64,000 nucleotides of DNA, taken from assembly GCA_019429365.1 (NCBI GenBank), contig JAHYJD010000001.1, forward strand, positions 37,453 through 101,452, in the 5' to 3' direction. A model generated the notes under the pieces. It was not told the DNA's origin. It saw only the letters and a program-made list of their open reading frames with translations, and searched no databases. The stretch comes from Bacteroidales bacterium (GTDB taxonomy: Bacteria; Bacteroidota; Bacteroidia; Bacteroidales; UBA7960). The translations under genes were made by a program, and so were the position numbers. Shown here piece after piece: positions 1 through 9,382 of the stretch. Numbering within the stretch: the first letter of the stretch is position 1; every line of letters starts with the position of its first letter.

Positions 1-299
1 TCGGCCAGGGTGGCTATGACCATGGCCTGATCCATATTGGCGGCAATAATGTGGGTTTGTTTGGAAAGGTTTGTGGCCTTGCGGATAATGTAGTTGCGAC
101 GGTCGGATATGGCAGTTATGGTGGCCGTTTCCTGGCCCGGGTCTGTCTGCAACTCCACCTTATCGCCCACGGCCAGGGGGTTGGTCGATTTTGTCCCTGC
201 CATCTTGAATTTCCCGCGTAAGCGGCATTCGTGACGGCGGCCCTGTTCGTCCATTACAGTATACCAGCTTCCGGTCGATTTTGTAACAATGCCTTTCAA
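1..299 (-). CDS. rsgA: Ribosome small-subunit-dependent GTPase RsgA, N-terminal part
   Basis: The gene runs off the left edge; only about 99 N-terminal residues are present. The translation begins with LKGIVTKSTGSWYTV and continues through a KGDKVE-like stretch (LAVGDKVEL), the typical OB-fold of RsgA (YjeQ/YloQ), which matures the 30S subunit. The circularly permuted GTPase domain lies outside the window. The start is a TTG at 299: the frame is closed by a TAA nine bases upstream and the only ATG nearby would cut into the conserved SGSWY-like region. It is divergent from the gldA-like gene, separated by about 75 bases. The family call rests on the N-terminal motif only. Confidence 0.85.
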   Translation of the reverse strand, partial: MKGIVTKSTGSWYTVMDEQGRRHECRLRGKFKMAGTKSTNPLAVGDKVELQTDPGQETATITAISDRRNYIIRKATNLSKQTHIIAANMDQAMVIATLA

Positions 300-374
300 T
301 CCAGTTTAATTGAAAAATGATTATAGTCCAATTTTTCATAAAATTAGTAATTTAGCGCAAATCCGCAATTGCCC

Positions 375-1283
375 ATGTCGATAGAAGCCAAAAATGTAAC
401 CAAGCTTTATGGGGCGCAAAAAGCCCTGCACCAAGTTTCCTTTTCCGTAAGCCAGGGCGAGGTGGTCGCTCTGCTGGGCCCCAACGGGGCCGGCAAATCG
501 ACCATGATGAAGATCCTTACCTGCTACCTTCCGCAAACCAGTGGGCAGGTTTCTGTTTGCGGCTTCGATGTGGTTTCGCAGGCCCTTGAAGTGCGCCGCA
601 TGGTGGGCTACCTGCCCGAGCACAACCCACTGTATCTCGAGATGTATGTGAAGGAGTACCTTGAATTTGTGGGGGGTATACATAAACTTGGCCGGCAGGT
701 GCGTCAGCGCGTTGACGACATGATAGGCCTTACCGGGCTAAGCCTGGAGGCAGGCAAAAAAATCGGCGCCCTGTCGAAAGGCTACCGCCAGCGTGTTGGT
801 CTGGCCCAGGCCCTCATTCACGATCCCCAGGTGCTTATTCTCGACGAGCCCACTTCGGGGCTCGACCCCAACCAGCTGGGCGAGATACGTCAGCTGATCC
901 GCAACATTGGAAAAGAAAAGACGGTACTGCTCTCCACCCATATCATGCAGGAGGTGGAAGCCGTTTGCGACCGGGTGATAATTATCAATCGCGGAAATAT
1001 CGTGGCCGACGCTCCCACCAGCCAGGTGCAGCTACTCAACCAAACCTCGCGCATCATACGCGTGGAATTCGACCGGGCATACCCTGCTGATAAGTTGCGA
1101 AAAATGGAAGGGGTGGTCGATGTGATTGAATCAGGACCGGCTTCCTGCCGCATCTTTACACAAAGCGAGCGCGACTTGCGCCCCGGAGTGTTTCAATTCG
1201 CCGTAAAGCACGGACTGATCATACTGTCTATGGATCACGAAGAGCAATCGCTGGAGCAGGTCTTCAGGCAACTTACCTTTTGA
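375..1283 (+). CDS. gldA: ABC transporter ATP-binding protein, GldA-like
   Basis: ATP-binding subunit of an ABC-2 type exporter, 302 residues. Visible motifs are Walker A GPNGAGKS (35-42), the Q-loop region with Glu instead of Gln (GYLPEHNPLY), signature LSKGYRQR (133-140), Walker B VLILDEP (153-159) and the H-loop His at 189. The C-terminal hundred residues carry the extension found in GldA, which with GldF and GldG serves gliding motility in Flavobacteriia. No gldF or gldG is adjacent, so the permease partner is unknown and a role other than gliding is possible. I chose the ATG at 375 over a TTG two codons upstream because MSIEAKNVTK is the usual family start. Confidence 0.8.
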   Translation: MSIEAKNVTKLYGAQKALHQVSFSVSQGEVVALLGPNGAGKSTMMKILTCYLPQTSGQVSVCGFDVVSQALEVRRMVGYLPEHNPLYLEMYVKEYLEFVGGIHKLGRQVRQRVDDMIGLTGLSLEAGKKIGALSKGYRQRVGLAQALIHDPQVLILDEPTSGLDPNQLGEIRQLIRNIGKEKTVLLSTHIMQEVEAVCDRVIIINRGNIVADAPTSQVQLLNQTSRIIRVEFDRAYPADKLRKMEGVVDVIESGPASCRIFTQSERDLRPGVFQFAVKHGLIILSMDHEEQSLEQVFRQLTF

Positions 1284-1308
1284 CCTGAACTTTTTAGATA
1301 TTATTCAT

Positions 1309-1316
1309 TACCTTTG
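1309..1316 (+). promoter_or_regulatory. Promoter -7 element upstream of metK
   Basis: TACCTTTG matches the Bacteroidota primary-sigma -7 consensus TAnnTTTG and lies 36 bases before the metK start. No convincing TTTG -33 box is seen at the usual 17-21 base spacing. No SAM riboswitch could be recognised in the 69-base gap. Confidence 0.6.
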
Positions 1317-1352
1317 CACGTCAATTTTTAGAACTAAAAAGCCTTTTCAATT

Positions 1353-2684
1353 ATGGGATATCTTTTTACCTCTGAATCTGTTTCAGAAGGTCACCCTGAT
1401 AAAGTTGCCGATCAGATTTCAGACGCCTTGCTCGACGAGTTCCTGCGTCAGGACCCCGAATCGAAAGTTGCATGTGAGACGCTTGTTACCACAGGTTTGG
1501 TGGTTTGCGGCGGAGAAGTTAAAACCACGGCATGGGTCGATATACAAGGGGTGGTGCGCGAAGTACTGAAGGAGATCGGATATACTGACTCGGCCCTGAA
1601 ATTCGAAGCCGAGTCGTGTGGTGTTATTTCAGCCATTCACGAGCAGTCGCCCGATATTCGCCAGGGTGTGGAGCGCAGCCGCGAGGAGGATCAGGGCGCC
1701 GGCGACCAGGGCATGATGTTTGGTTATGCTTCGCGCGAAACCGACGAATACATGCCACTGTCGCTCGACCTCTCGCACATTTTGCTGCAGCAGCTGGCGC
1801 GCATCCGCAAGGAAGGTAAGGTAATGACCTACCTGCGCCCCGACAGCAAGTCGCAGGTTACCATCGAATACGATGAAGGACATCAGCCCGTGCGCATCGA
1901 TACCATGGTGGTTTCTACCCAGCACGACGAGTTTATTCTTCCGGCCGATGATACTGACCAGGCTCGATTTTCCGCGGAAGCGGCCATGCAAAAGCGGATA
2001 AAGGAAGATATTATTGAATACCTGATTCCTGCAGCAATAAGTGAGTTGCCTGAACGGGTGCGGCCCCTTTTTGAGAAGGGCTTCAACTTGCTGGTGAACC
2101 CTACCGGAAAGTTTGTTATTGGCGGCCCCCATGGCGATACCGGTGTGACCGGACGCAAGATTATCGTGGATACTTATGGCGGAAAAGGAGCCCATGGCGG
2201 TGGCGCCTTCTCGGGTAAGGATGCCAGCAAGGTAGACCGCTCGGCTGCTTACGCCGCAAGGCACATTGCACGCAATATGGTGGCTGCCGGTGTAGCCGAT
2301 GAGGTGCTCGTACAACTGGCCTATGCCATAGGCGTGGCTGAGCCGGTTGGTGTTTTCGTAAACACTTACGGCTCGTCAAGGGTGAACCTGTCGGATGGGC
2401 AGATCGCCGAAAAAATTAAGGAAATTTTCGACCTGCGTCCCTTTGCCATTATCAGGCGCTTTGGATTGAAAAACCCTATCTTTAAAAGAACCACTACATA
2501 CGGGCATTTTGGCCGCACCAACTTCACGGCAGATGTGGAAGTGTTGTATGATGGCGAAGGGGTGGAAGTGAAGGAAGTGAATGAGGGAGGAAGAATTGTA
2601 AAGAAAAAGTTCAAGAAGGTTGAATTCTTTGCCTGGGAAAAGGAAGACTTTGTGGATATCCTGAAAAAGGAATTCAAACTTTAG
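1353..2684 (+). CDS. metK: S-adenosylmethionine synthase
   Basis: Makes S-adenosylmethionine from methionine and ATP in the cytosol. The 443-residue protein shows the N-terminal GHPDK motif (13-17), the central [12 protein letters not shown] loop (115-126) and the GGGAFSGKD phosphate loop (282-290), all characteristic of MetK. It is longer than the E. coli enzyme (about 384 residues) because of internal insertions of the kind seen in Bacteroidota orthologues, plus a basic tail near 410-430. It is expressed from its own promoter and its 3' end overlaps the convergent nadD gene by 11 bases, with no terminator between them. Confidence 0.97.
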   Translation: MGYLFTSESVSEGHPDKVADQISDALLDEFLRQDPESKVACETLVTTGLVVCGGEVKTTAWVDIQGVVREVLKEIGYTDSALKFEAESCGVISAIHEQSPDIRQGVERSREEDQGAGDQGMMFGYASRETDEYMPLSLDLSHILLQQLARIRKEGKVMTYLRPDSKSQVTIEYDEGHQPVRIDTMVVSTQHDEFILPADDTDQARFSAEAAMQKRIKEDIIEYLIPAAISELPERVRPLFEKGFNLLVNPTGKFVIGGPHGDTGVTGRKIIVDTYGGKGAHGGGAFSGKDASKVDRSAAYAARHIARNMVAAGVADEVLVQLAYAIGVAEPVGVFVNTYGSSRVNLSDGQIAEKIKEIFDLRPFAIIRRFGLKNPIFKRTTTYGHFGRTNFTADVEVLYDGEGVEVKEVNEGGRIVKKKFKKVEFFAWEKEDFVDILKKEFKL

Positions 2685-3273
2685 GGATATACTGTTTGGC
2701 AATTATTTGCCTATATACCCTTTCGGGAAGTAAATACCTCGGGTCCAATCCTTTGCGGAAAGCCTCGCGGATAAAAGTGGATGAGATTTCCACCAGGGGT
2801 GCTTCCACAGCCTTTACCCGCTGCTCATTATAAAATATCGATCCTGGCGAGCCTTTGCGTGGATACACGTAAATATCGGTTTCAGCCAGGATTTTTTTGT
2901 ATGCCTTCCACTGGTCGAACACCTCGAGGTTGTCGCTGCCGATAATCAGTACAAAATCCCTTTCGGGGAATTCATTTTTTAGAACATCGAGGGTTTTGTA
3001 AGTGTAGGAAGGTCTTTCCATGCTCCGTTCGCGTTCGCAAACCGAGAATCCCGGCTGGTCTTCCACAGCCATTTTAAGCAATTCAAGCCGGGTTTTTTCC
3101 GGAAGAAGCTCTGTGCTGTTTTTTAAAGGATTGTGGGGCGAAATGACAAACCATATCTCTTCAAGATCGGTGTATTGCAGCAGGTGGTGTGCAATAATCA
3201 GGTGCCCAATATGAACGGGGTTAAAGGATCCCGGGAAAAGGCCGGTTCTTGTTTTTTGTTCAGGCTGGTCCAT
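2674..3273 (-). CDS. nadD: Nicotinate-nucleotide adenylyltransferase
   Basis: Converts nicotinate mononucleotide and ATP to deamido-NAD in NAD biosynthesis. The 199-residue protein has the nucleotidyltransferase motif [10 protein letters not shown] (15-24) and the C-terminal ISSTFIRE motif near residue 164. It is the third gene of the yicC-gmk-nadD cluster on the minus strand, starting three bases after the gmk stop. This gene order is common in Bacteroidota. The stop codon lies inside the convergent metK 3' end. Confidence 0.95.
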   Translation of the reverse strand: MDQPEQKTRTGLFPGSFNPVHIGHLIIAHHLLQYTDLEEIWFVISPHNPLKNSTELLPEKTRLELLKMAVEDQPGFSVCERERSMERPSYTYKTLDVLKNEFPERDFVLIIGSDNLEVFDQWKAYKKILAETDIYVYPRKGSPGSIFYNEQRVKAVEAPLVEISSTFIREAFRKGLDPRYLLPERVYRQIIAKQYIPKV

Positions 3274-3276
3274 CAG

Positions 3277-3846
3277 TCAGCTGTTTTCAATAAAACCTTC
3301 CACCAGTTTGCGTGCTTCTTCAATGGCCAGGGGCAGCTTGTCGTTCACCACCACCTGGTCGAAATCTTTGGCAAAGCTCAGCTCAAATCGAGCCTTGCTC
3401 AGTCTTTTGTGCAGGCTCTCGGGGGTTTCAGTTTTGCGGTTTACCAGTCGTTTCTCCAGCTCTTCAATCGAAGGCGGCATTACGAAAATGGACAAGGCTT
3501 TTTCGCCATACTTTTTCTTAATGTTGATGCCACCGGCCACATCCACATCGAAAACTACATGGTGGCCTTTATCCCATATGCGCTGCACCTCTGAGTACAG
3601 GGTGCCATAAAAGCTGCCATTATAAACCTCTTCCCACTCCAGAAATTCTTGGTTTTCAATTTTTTCCCGAAAGGTATCTGTACTCAGAAAATAATAATCC
3701 ACGCCTTCGGTTTCGCCCGGCCGCATGGGTCGGCTTGTGGCCGATACCGAAAACTCAAGCTGAGGCAGCTGGGCAAGCAATGCCTTCACAATGCTGGTTT
3801 TGCCGGCCCCCGAGGGAGCAGAAAAGATAAATAGTTTTCCTTCCAT
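3277..3846 (-). CDS. gmk: Guanylate kinase
   Basis: Phosphorylates GMP to GDP. The 189-residue protein has a P-loop GAGKT (13-17) preceded by FSAPS, then the GMP-binding region with SRPMRPGE and the VDYYFLS segment typical of Gmk. It sits two bases downstream of the yicC stop and is clearly co-transcribed with yicC and nadD. Length matches the family (about 190-205). Confidence 0.97.
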   Translation of the reverse strand: MEGKLFIFSAPSGAGKTSIVKALLAQLPQLEFSVSATSRPMRPGETEGVDYYFLSTDTFREKIENQEFLEWEEVYNGSFYGTLYSEVQRIWDKGHHVVFDVDVAGGINIKKKYGEKALSIFVMPPSIEELEKRLVNRKTETPESLHKRLSKARFELSFAKDFDQVVVNDKLPLAIEEARKLVEGFIENS

Positions 3847-3848
3847 GT

Positions 3849-4724
3849 TTACAAAATGTTGAGCAGTTGTTCCTTAATTTTTTCCAGTTCGTCTTTCATC
3901 TGCACCACGATCTTCTGTATGTCGCCGTCGTTGGCTTTGCTTCCAATGGTATTGATTTCGCGGCCAATTTCCTGCGAAATGAAGCCGAGTTTTTTGCCGG
4001 CATTATCTTCTGAGCGCATGGTGTCTTCAAAATAATCGAGGTGCTTTGTAAGACGTACCTTTTCTTCGGTAATGTCGAGTTTTTCGAGGTAATAAATCAG
4101 TTCTTGCTCAAAGCGGTTGGGGTCGGGTTGCCCGGCTTCCTTCAGGTCGTTGAGGCCTTTCAATAGGCGTGTTTTAAGGTTTTCGATGCGGTTTGCCTCG
4201 AAGGGTACTATTTGTCCAAGGAGTGCGCGAATGGCTTCTATGCGGGCATGCAAGTCTTCGGCCAGGTGCGCGCCTTCCGATTGCCGGAAGTTATTGGCCT
4301 GCTGCATGGCTTCAAGTATGGCAGCCTCGATGATGGTCCATGACTGCTCGTCTTCCTCCTGCGGGGCCTGTTTCAGTACCTCGGGGAAGCGGGTTATGGT
4401 GGTGATCAGGTCGTTGGGAACAGGTACCTGCAGTTCTGCGGCAAGGTCTTTAAGTTCGTTGAAATAGCGGAAAAAGAGCGGCTTATTAATAGCCACATCG
4501 GTGTTGCCGCCCAGGTTTTCCACCGTCATGAAAACCTCCACCTTCCCTCTGCCCAGCACTTGTCCGGCAAGGTTGCGGATTACCTGCTCCTTTTCCCTGA
4601 AGCTTCCGGGTATTTTTAAGGAAACATCGAGCGATTTGCTGTTGAGCGATTTTATTTCAATGCTAATGCTCTTTTCTTGCAGCTGGCAAACAGCTTTGCC
4701 GAAACCTGTCATTGATTTGATCAT
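3849..4724 (-). CDS. yicC: YicC family endoribonuclease-type protein
   Basis: A 291-residue YicC/YloC family protein. It begins MIKSMTGFGKAV, the hallmark N-terminus, and ends with the DUF1732-type tail GREINTIGSKANDGDIQK followed by a helical end. Members have been reported as endoribonucleases; the substrate here is unknown. It is the promoter-proximal gene of yicC-gmk-nadD, with a good promoter just upstream. Confidence 0.92.
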   Translation of the reverse strand: MIKSMTGFGKAVCQLQEKSISIEIKSLNSKSLDVSLKIPGSFREKEQVIRNLAGQVLGRGKVEVFMTVENLGGNTDVAINKPLFFRYFNELKDLAAELQVPVPNDLITTITRFPEVLKQAPQEEDEQSWTIIEAAILEAMQQANNFRQSEGAHLAEDLHARIEAIRALLGQIVPFEANRIENLKTRLLKGLNDLKEAGQPDPNRFEQELIYYLEKLDITEEKVRLTKHLDYFEDTMRSEDNAGKKLGFISQEIGREINTIGSKANDGDIQKIVVQMKDELEKIKEQLLNIL

Positions 4725-4738
4725 GCGGTTTTTTTATA

Positions 4739-4772
4739 CAAAAATAACATAAATGCCCGTTGATGCCTCAAA
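4739..4772 (-). promoter_or_regulatory. Promoter of the yicC-gmk-nadD operon
   Basis: Read on the minus strand, TATTTTTG at 4746-4739 fits TAnnTTTG and a TTTTG at about 4773-4769 lies 22 bases upstream as a -33 box. The ATG of yicC is only 15 bases downstream, giving a very short leader. It sits between the yicC start and the terminator palindrome of the upstream operon. Confidence 0.6.
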
Positions 4773-4780
4773 ACAGGAAA

Positions 4781-4798
4781 ACCGGCCAATTGGCCGGT
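4781..4798 (-). terminator. Palindromic terminator after the GT2 operon
   Basis: A perfect 18-base palindrome ACCGGCCAATTGGCCGGT. On the minus strand it is followed by a T-rich run (TTTTCCTGTTTT). It lies 33 bases after the stop of the glycosyltransferase gene and isolates that operon from yicC. Confidence 0.7.
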
Positions 4799-4830
4799 CT
4801 TCCAGGGGGGTGGGAAAAACCAGGAAAGGT

Positions 4831-6324
4831 TTATTTTGAAACGGTTTTGGGCGATTCGTCAGATTCAGGGTGCTCGCCTTCCACTTCTTTAACTTCATTT
4901 TCTCCGTTTTCTTCAAAGCCCTGCCGCTCCATCTTACCCCAGGTTTTTTCACCAATGAAGAACTTAAAGTTCCCGCGAAGGGTAGAGAAAAGCACCACGG
5001 GGTGAAACAGAATGGGCTCGAGCAGTGACGTAAAAAGCATTTTAACCACTTCGCGCCGCTTGTTATAGCGGTGAAATGAAAGTTCTTCGAACAGCACAGC
5101 CCAGAAGCTCAGGGTTATGGCAAAAAGGTAAACCGTGGCCAGCAGCAGGAAGAAGAATGGCCAGTTTGGATAGCCCAGGATGGCAATGATAATGAAATAC
5201 ACAATTCCGATAAACTCAATAATAGGCGCCAACCATTCGAGGAAGAACCAGTAGGGGTGCCCAAGCAGACCCAATGATTTGTAGCGTGGATTGAAAAATA
5301 ACTTAAAATGCTTGAACAGGCTTTCCATGGTACCGCGGGTCCAGCGGTCGCGCTGGCGCACCAGTACCTTGAGTTTCGAAGGTACTTCGGTCCAGCAAAG
5401 CGGGTCAGGGATGTAAATAACGCGGTATTTTTCCTTGCGTTCGGCCATGTATCGGCGCATGCGCACGATCAGTTCCATGTCTTCTCCTACCAGGTCGGTA
5501 TTGTAGCCACCGCAGTTGATCACCACGTCGCGGTTAAACATACCAAAAGCACCAGAGATGAGCAACAGACCGTTAAGCTTACTCCATGCCATGCGGCCCA
5601 TCAGGAAGGCCCGGGTGTATTCGAGCACTTGTATGCGGGCAAGGAAATTTCTGGGAAGGCGAACTTCGGTAATGTGCCCGTCTTCGATTTTGCACGAATT
5701 GGCAATACGAATAACCCCACCTGATGCAATGATTTTATGTCCCGACTCTTCAAGGAATGGTTTGGCCATGATCAGCAACGCATCCTCCACCAGGATGGAG
5801 TCCACATCGATAGCCGAAATGTATTCCTTCTGGGTGAGGTTAATGCCGGCATTCAAGGCATCGGCCTTGCCGCCATTCTCCTTGTCGATTACCACGAGTT
5901 TGGAAAAAGCCTTGTTTTGCGACTTGTAAATGGCTCTAATGGGCTTGGTCTTAAGCTTTTCCTCATAAAGCAGGTTTACCGTCACCAGATCGTATGCTTT
6001 GATTACCTTGTCGAGCGAATCGTCGGTACTGCCATCGTTAATTATGATGACCTCAAAGTCATTGTAGTGCAGCGAAAGGAGACTGCGGATGTTGTCCACA
6101 ATGGTTTTGCCTTCATTGAATGCTGGGGCAATAATCGAAATGGATGGCGCAAGGGGAGAGGAAAGCAGCACGTTATAGTCAACAAAACTGTTCTTTCGCA
6201 TATAACGTAGCATGGCAATGGCAGAAAATATTGCCAGGGCTGTATACGACCCAAATATGAAAATGGTAAGGATAATAATCCCATTTTCAACAATAAATTG
6301 CAGGACTTTAAAAAATTCTATCAT
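4831..6324 (-). CDS. Membrane glycosyltransferase family 2, PgaC/BcsA-like polysaccharide synthase
   Basis: A 497-residue processive-type GT2 enzyme. One membrane segment lies at about 16-38, then the GT-A domain with NDGST (96-100), DVDS (173-176), GED catalytic base region (280-282) and QRDRW (324-328), the Q-x-x-R-W signature of processive synthases such as PgaC and BcsA. Two or three membrane helices follow (about 355-410), and the tail after 465 is strongly acidic. Known relatives polymerise and extrude beta-linked polysaccharides; the sugar is not predictable here. It is the last gene of a four-gene operon and its ATG overlaps the stop of the HEAT gene by four bases. No PilZ domain is present, so direct c-di-GMP control as in BcsA is not supported. 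Confidence 0.85.
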   Translation of the reverse strand: MIEFFKVLQFIVENGIIILTIFIFGSYTALAIFSAIAMLRYMRKNSFVDYNVLLSSPLAPSISIIAPAFNEGKTIVDNIRSLLSLHYNDFEVIIINDGSTDDSLDKVIKAYDLVTVNLLYEEKLKTKPIRAIYKSQNKAFSKLVVIDKENGGKADALNAGINLTQKEYISAIDVDSILVEDALLIMAKPFLEESGHKIIASGGVIRIANSCKIEDGHITEVRLPRNFLARIQVLEYTRAFLMGRMAWSKLNGLLLISGAFGMFNRDVVINCGGYNTDLVGEDMELIVRMRRYMAERKEKYRVIYIPDPLCWTEVPSKLKVLVRQRDRWTRGTMESLFKHFKLFFNPRYKSLGLLGHPYWFFLEWLAPIIEFIGIVYFIIIAILGYPNWPFFFLLLATVYLFAITLSFWAVLFEELSFHRYNKRREVVKMLFTSLLEPILFHPVVLFSTLRGNFKFFIGEKTWGKMERQGFEENGENEVKEVEGEHPESDESPKTVSK

Positions 6325-7661
6325 TGTGCTGCGGTTTGTTTCGTTATTTCAATAATCTTCCTTAGCTCAGGATCGGCACTTTCGAAAACCTGGTCGAGCA
6401 ATTCAGGCCCACCGGGCTTAATGCCTGCTGTAATGGCCACGGCCCGCTTAAGTATTCTGAATTTTTTTTCGGTTTTCAGCACCTGCTCCAGGAATGGAAG
6501 GTCGGCCGGAGTGGCAATGGCAGCCATAGCTTCAATGGCCGCCAACCTGTTACGGTCCATGTTAAGGTTATAAAAGGCATCATCGTCCTTTTCTTCAAGG
6601 CGCTGATCCTGTTGGTAAATTTCTTTCAGGGGGCCAGCGTTTTCTGCTACCTCAAGCAGGTCGAGGGTTTTTATGGCAAACTGCCTTACTTTGGGGTTCT
6701 TGTGCTCGAGCAGGTTGAGCACCTGGGGCCATGAATGAATATGCTTATAATGTCCTGCCAGTCGGGTGGCAAAAATTACCACGCTGTCGTTTTCGCTGGT
6801 CATCCAGCGGTCGAACGATTCTATGTATATCTGATGATAATCAAGGGTGTCAAGGATGTTTACCTGCTCCCACTCTGTGAGTTCGTACTTAAGGTCATCG
6901 AGAAATCCAAGGGGGTCTTCCTCGTTAAGTTTTACCAGGGCTTGCTGCGATTCCATGCGCAGCATTTCATTTCGCGAGTTAATATATTTGGCAATGTTTC
7001 GGTTTGCATCCTTCACATCCATTTGAGCCAGTTCCCTGAAGCCTTTTGCCTTTAGGCTCCAATTGCGGTAATTTACTTTGCGCAGCGAATCTTTGTACAG
7101 TTCCAGGTTAAAATAAAGGTCGCGCAGGCGGTTGGCGGCTTCGCCAAAAAGGTTGTTGTGAAGCGACAAAAGCTCATTAATAAAAATATCGCGGTTTATC
7201 TCGTGGTTAATGCCGGTAAACTCAAAGGTTTGATCCTCTTCGCCAAAAAGAAAGTTAGTAAGTTCATCCTGGTAAATGCTTTTGATATTACTGGCCTGTT
7301 TCCTCTCACGGGTTTTTATGGTTCGGTTTATCAGGATAAACAAAAGCAGCAGTGTTAGGCTGAAGATAAGATAAACGACAATCCCGACCAGTATCTTAAC
7401 CTTAAGGCTTGCCTGCTGATATCTGGTTACAAATTTTTGCCACAGGCTGAGGTTTTCTCTGGTTTCAGTCTCCTGTCCAACGGCCAGCGCGGATCCGCTT
7501 TCGCCTGATTCGGCCACGGGGCTGATTATGGCTTCATTGCTAAATTCGATAAAAGTACCGTCCATGGCGCTTACCTGAAAAGAAGCCAGCAGAATCCCCG
7601 TGATGGCGAGAAAAATCTTTATGGATATTTTTCCTTTAGTCATTGTGGTGAGTTTTTTCAT
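6321..7661 (-). CDS. Membrane-anchored HEAT-repeat protein
   Basis: A 446-residue protein of unknown function. It has an N-terminal signal-like helix (about 13-32, ending SFQVSA), a short extracytoplasmic linker, a strong transmembrane helix (about 88-112) followed by basic residues, and a large presumably cytoplasmic domain. From about 205 to 440 helical repeats of the HEAT type are visible, for example around HKNPKVRQFAIKTLDLL and RLAAIEAMAAIATPADLPFL. It lies between an outer-membrane TPR-barrel gene and the GT2 synthase and is translationally coupled to the latter. I infer a scaffold for the synthase complex; no catalytic motif was seen. Confidence 0.75.
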   Translation of the reverse strand: MKKLTTMTKGKISIKIFLAITGILLASFQVSAMDGTFIEFSNEAIISPVAESGESGSALAVGQETETRENLSLWQKFVTRYQQASLKVKILVGIVVYLIFSLTLLLLFILINRTIKTRERKQASNIKSIYQDELTNFLFGEEDQTFEFTGINHEINRDIFINELLSLHNNLFGEAANRLRDLYFNLELYKDSLRKVNYRNWSLKAKGFRELAQMDVKDANRNIAKYINSRNEMLRMESQQALVKLNEEDPLGFLDDLKYELTEWEQVNILDTLDYHQIYIESFDRWMTSENDSVVIFATRLAGHYKHIHSWPQVLNLLEHKNPKVRQFAIKTLDLLEVAENAGPLKEIYQQDQRLEEKDDDAFYNLNMDRNRLAAIEAMAAIATPADLPFLEQVLKTEKKFRILKRAVAITAGIKPGGPELLDQVFESADPELRKIIEITKQTAAQ

Positions 7662-7676
7662 TTTTCCAACGCCCTA

Positions 7677-8960
7677 TTAAAACAAGTAAGCCACGCCGGC
7701 CTCAACCGTATATTTATTGCCCCACACCCCGCCTTTGTAATACTGGTAACCAGCGCCAGCCCTGATAATAAGTTGAGGGGTTGCTTTTTGCTGGTACCAG
7801 AGCATTACCTTGTTGCTTTCGAGGTTGTACACCTCTGCACCGATCAGGGCATCATCGTCGGCCGAAAAGCCAGTGCCTGCCGTAACAGATAAGTGATGAT
7901 CGGGCGAGGAGAAATACCTTCTGATAGTAAAGAAGTATGATTGCGATGAGGGGGTATTGCTGGCAAAAGTGAAAAACGGCCTGAAGCTGAAATAGTATTG
8001 ACGGTAGTATTTGCTAATGGATCCGGTAAGGATAAGCAGGTCGTTTTCAGTAAAGTTGAGCAGGCGCAGTCCTGCCGAAGCTTCCCAGGCCGAAGGCAAC
8101 TTCTGGAACACTTCCAGTCCGGCCCTGACGGTTGGAAACAACTTATCGTGCGGCGAATAGCCTGCATTAAGGTACATATAGGTGCCGGGCCCCAGTGACG
8201 GATAGGCATCTACTTCGAACTGAAGGCCGGTATTGCCAAAGCGGTCGGCTACATTTACACGCGAAATGACTGTGCCAAATGCATTGGTTCGTCTTCCGTA
8301 TTCGGCATAGAAAAGGTGCCAGGAGTTGGCCATTTCAAAGAAATCGCCGCGATATCCCACACCCACAAAATTTCTCAGGCGGCCTACTTCAATAGTCGAA
8401 AGCAGCTCCTTGGCATCGCGGTGCGTGGGGTCAATATCAAGTATCTGGTATAGCAATATCACAGTGGGCTGGTATTCGCCCAGTTCGTTGAGCAATTGGG
8501 CTTTTCGGAATAGCAGGTCGGGGTTGTTGGGATCGCTCACAATAACCTTGTCCAGGTAATCGATGGCCTCCCGGTAATTACCTGCCCAGGCATGGATATC
8601 AGTTATGGCCATGAGCGCGCTTCTGTTTGAAGGCGATTTTTGAATCACTTCTTCCAGTATTTCGGCTGCCTCATCGTAGCGTTGCTCCCAGGCAAGGGTA
8701 CGGGCCATCAGTATACTGGCATCATGGTAGTCAGGATTGATCTCCAGTATTTGCCTGCAAAGTTCGCGGGCTGCAGATCCCTCCTGCTCAAAGGCCAGGT
8801 CCTGAGCCTGAAAGAACAGGTCGTCCAGATTGAGCTGGGGAACGGGCAGGGCCTGCCCTTGTGCACCGGCCGAAATGGCAATAAACAGAAGGAATATTAA
8901 CCCCTTTAGTTTTTTCAGGCCAAATGCTGATTTATTAATCTTAGTGGTATATCGTTTCAT
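7677..8960 (-). CDS. TPR and YaiO-type outer-membrane beta-barrel protein
   Basis: A 427-residue exported protein. A signal peptide (about 1-36, ending SAGAQG) leads into tetratricopeptide repeats (about 45-175, for example YHDASILMARTLAWEQRYDEA) and then a C-terminal beta-barrel (about 195-427, alternating pattern, ending in Phe). This TPR-plus-barrel architecture resembles the YaiO domain family and, in layout, PgaA and BcsC, which export exopolysaccharide through the outer membrane. I chose the ATG at 8960, which starts MKRYTTKINK, over one nine codons upstream, because it gives a standard signal peptide. The next gene follows after 15 bases. Confidence 0.8.
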   Translation of the reverse strand: MKRYTTKINKSAFGLKKLKGLIFLLFIAISAGAQGQALPVPQLNLDDLFFQAQDLAFEQEGSAARELCRQILEINPDYHDASILMARTLAWEQRYDEAAEILEEVIQKSPSNRSALMAITDIHAWAGNYREAIDYLDKVIVSDPNNPDLLFRKAQLLNELGEYQPTVILLYQILDIDPTHRDAKELLSTIEVGRLRNFVGVGYRGDFFEMANSWHLFYAEYGRRTNAFGTVISRVNVADRFGNTGLQFEVDAYPSLGPGTYMYLNAGYSPHDKLFPTVRAGLEVFQKLPSAWEASAGLRLLNFTENDLLILTGSISKYYRQYYFSFRPFFTFASNTPSSQSYFFTIRRYFSSPDHHLSVTAGTGFSADDDALIGAEVYNLESNKVMLWYQQKATPQLIIRAGAGYQYYKGGVWGNKYTVEAGVAYLF

Positions 8961-9019
8961 AATGTTTCCGGATTGAAAACATCCCAATTGTTTTGTGAAT
9001 ATTGGCTGCCGTTTCAGGG

Positions 9020-9382
9020 CTAGCGCTTAATTAGGAATCGTTTTACCCTTATTGACAACTCATTGGGGCTGAAGGGCTTGGTAAGGTAATCGTCGGCCCC
9101 CAGCTTGAAAGCTTCAATAATGGTTTCTTCATTTCCTACTTTCGACAGCACAATAATAGGAGTTGACTTTTGCAAATCGTTCTTCAGCAGGTTAATCAGT
9201 TCGAGCCCGCCAGTGAATGGCATGAGTAAATCGGTGATTACCAGATCGTATTCTTTTGACCTTAGTTTTTCGTTAGCCATTCTTCCATCGTTGGCAACAT
9301 CTACTTCATAGCCCTCCCGGGTTAGCTTGTGTTCAATGGCTTTAATGACCATGTAATCATCCTCGCAAACGAGTATTTTCAT
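9020..9382 (-). CDS. Single-domain response regulator
   Basis: A 120-residue receiver domain without an output domain. The acidic pair ED (8-9), the phospho-acceptor Asp in DLVITDLLMP, the Ser in IIVLSK and the Lys in YLTKPFSP are all present. It is the first gene of the operon leading to the TPR-barrel, HEAT and GT2 genes, 59 bases before the barrel start. A CheY-like protein usually acts by protein contact, so I infer it switches the synthase complex, perhaps through the HEAT-repeat protein. A likely phosphate source is the Hpt-containing kinase encoded just upstream. Confidence 0.88.
   Translation of the reverse strand: MKILVCEDDYMVIKAIEHKLTREGYEVDVANDGRMANEKLRSKEYDLVITDLLMPFTGGLELINLLKNDLQKSTPIIVLSKVGNEETIIEAFKLGADDYLTKPFSPNELSIRVKRFLIKR

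Noticed and set aside
1284..1352. SAM riboswitch before metK
   Set aside because: The gap is only 69 bases, half of it promoter, and no conserved stem pattern is visible.
1629..2315. Long antisense frame within metK
   Set aside because: Shadow of the GC-rich third positions of metK; no recognisable protein.
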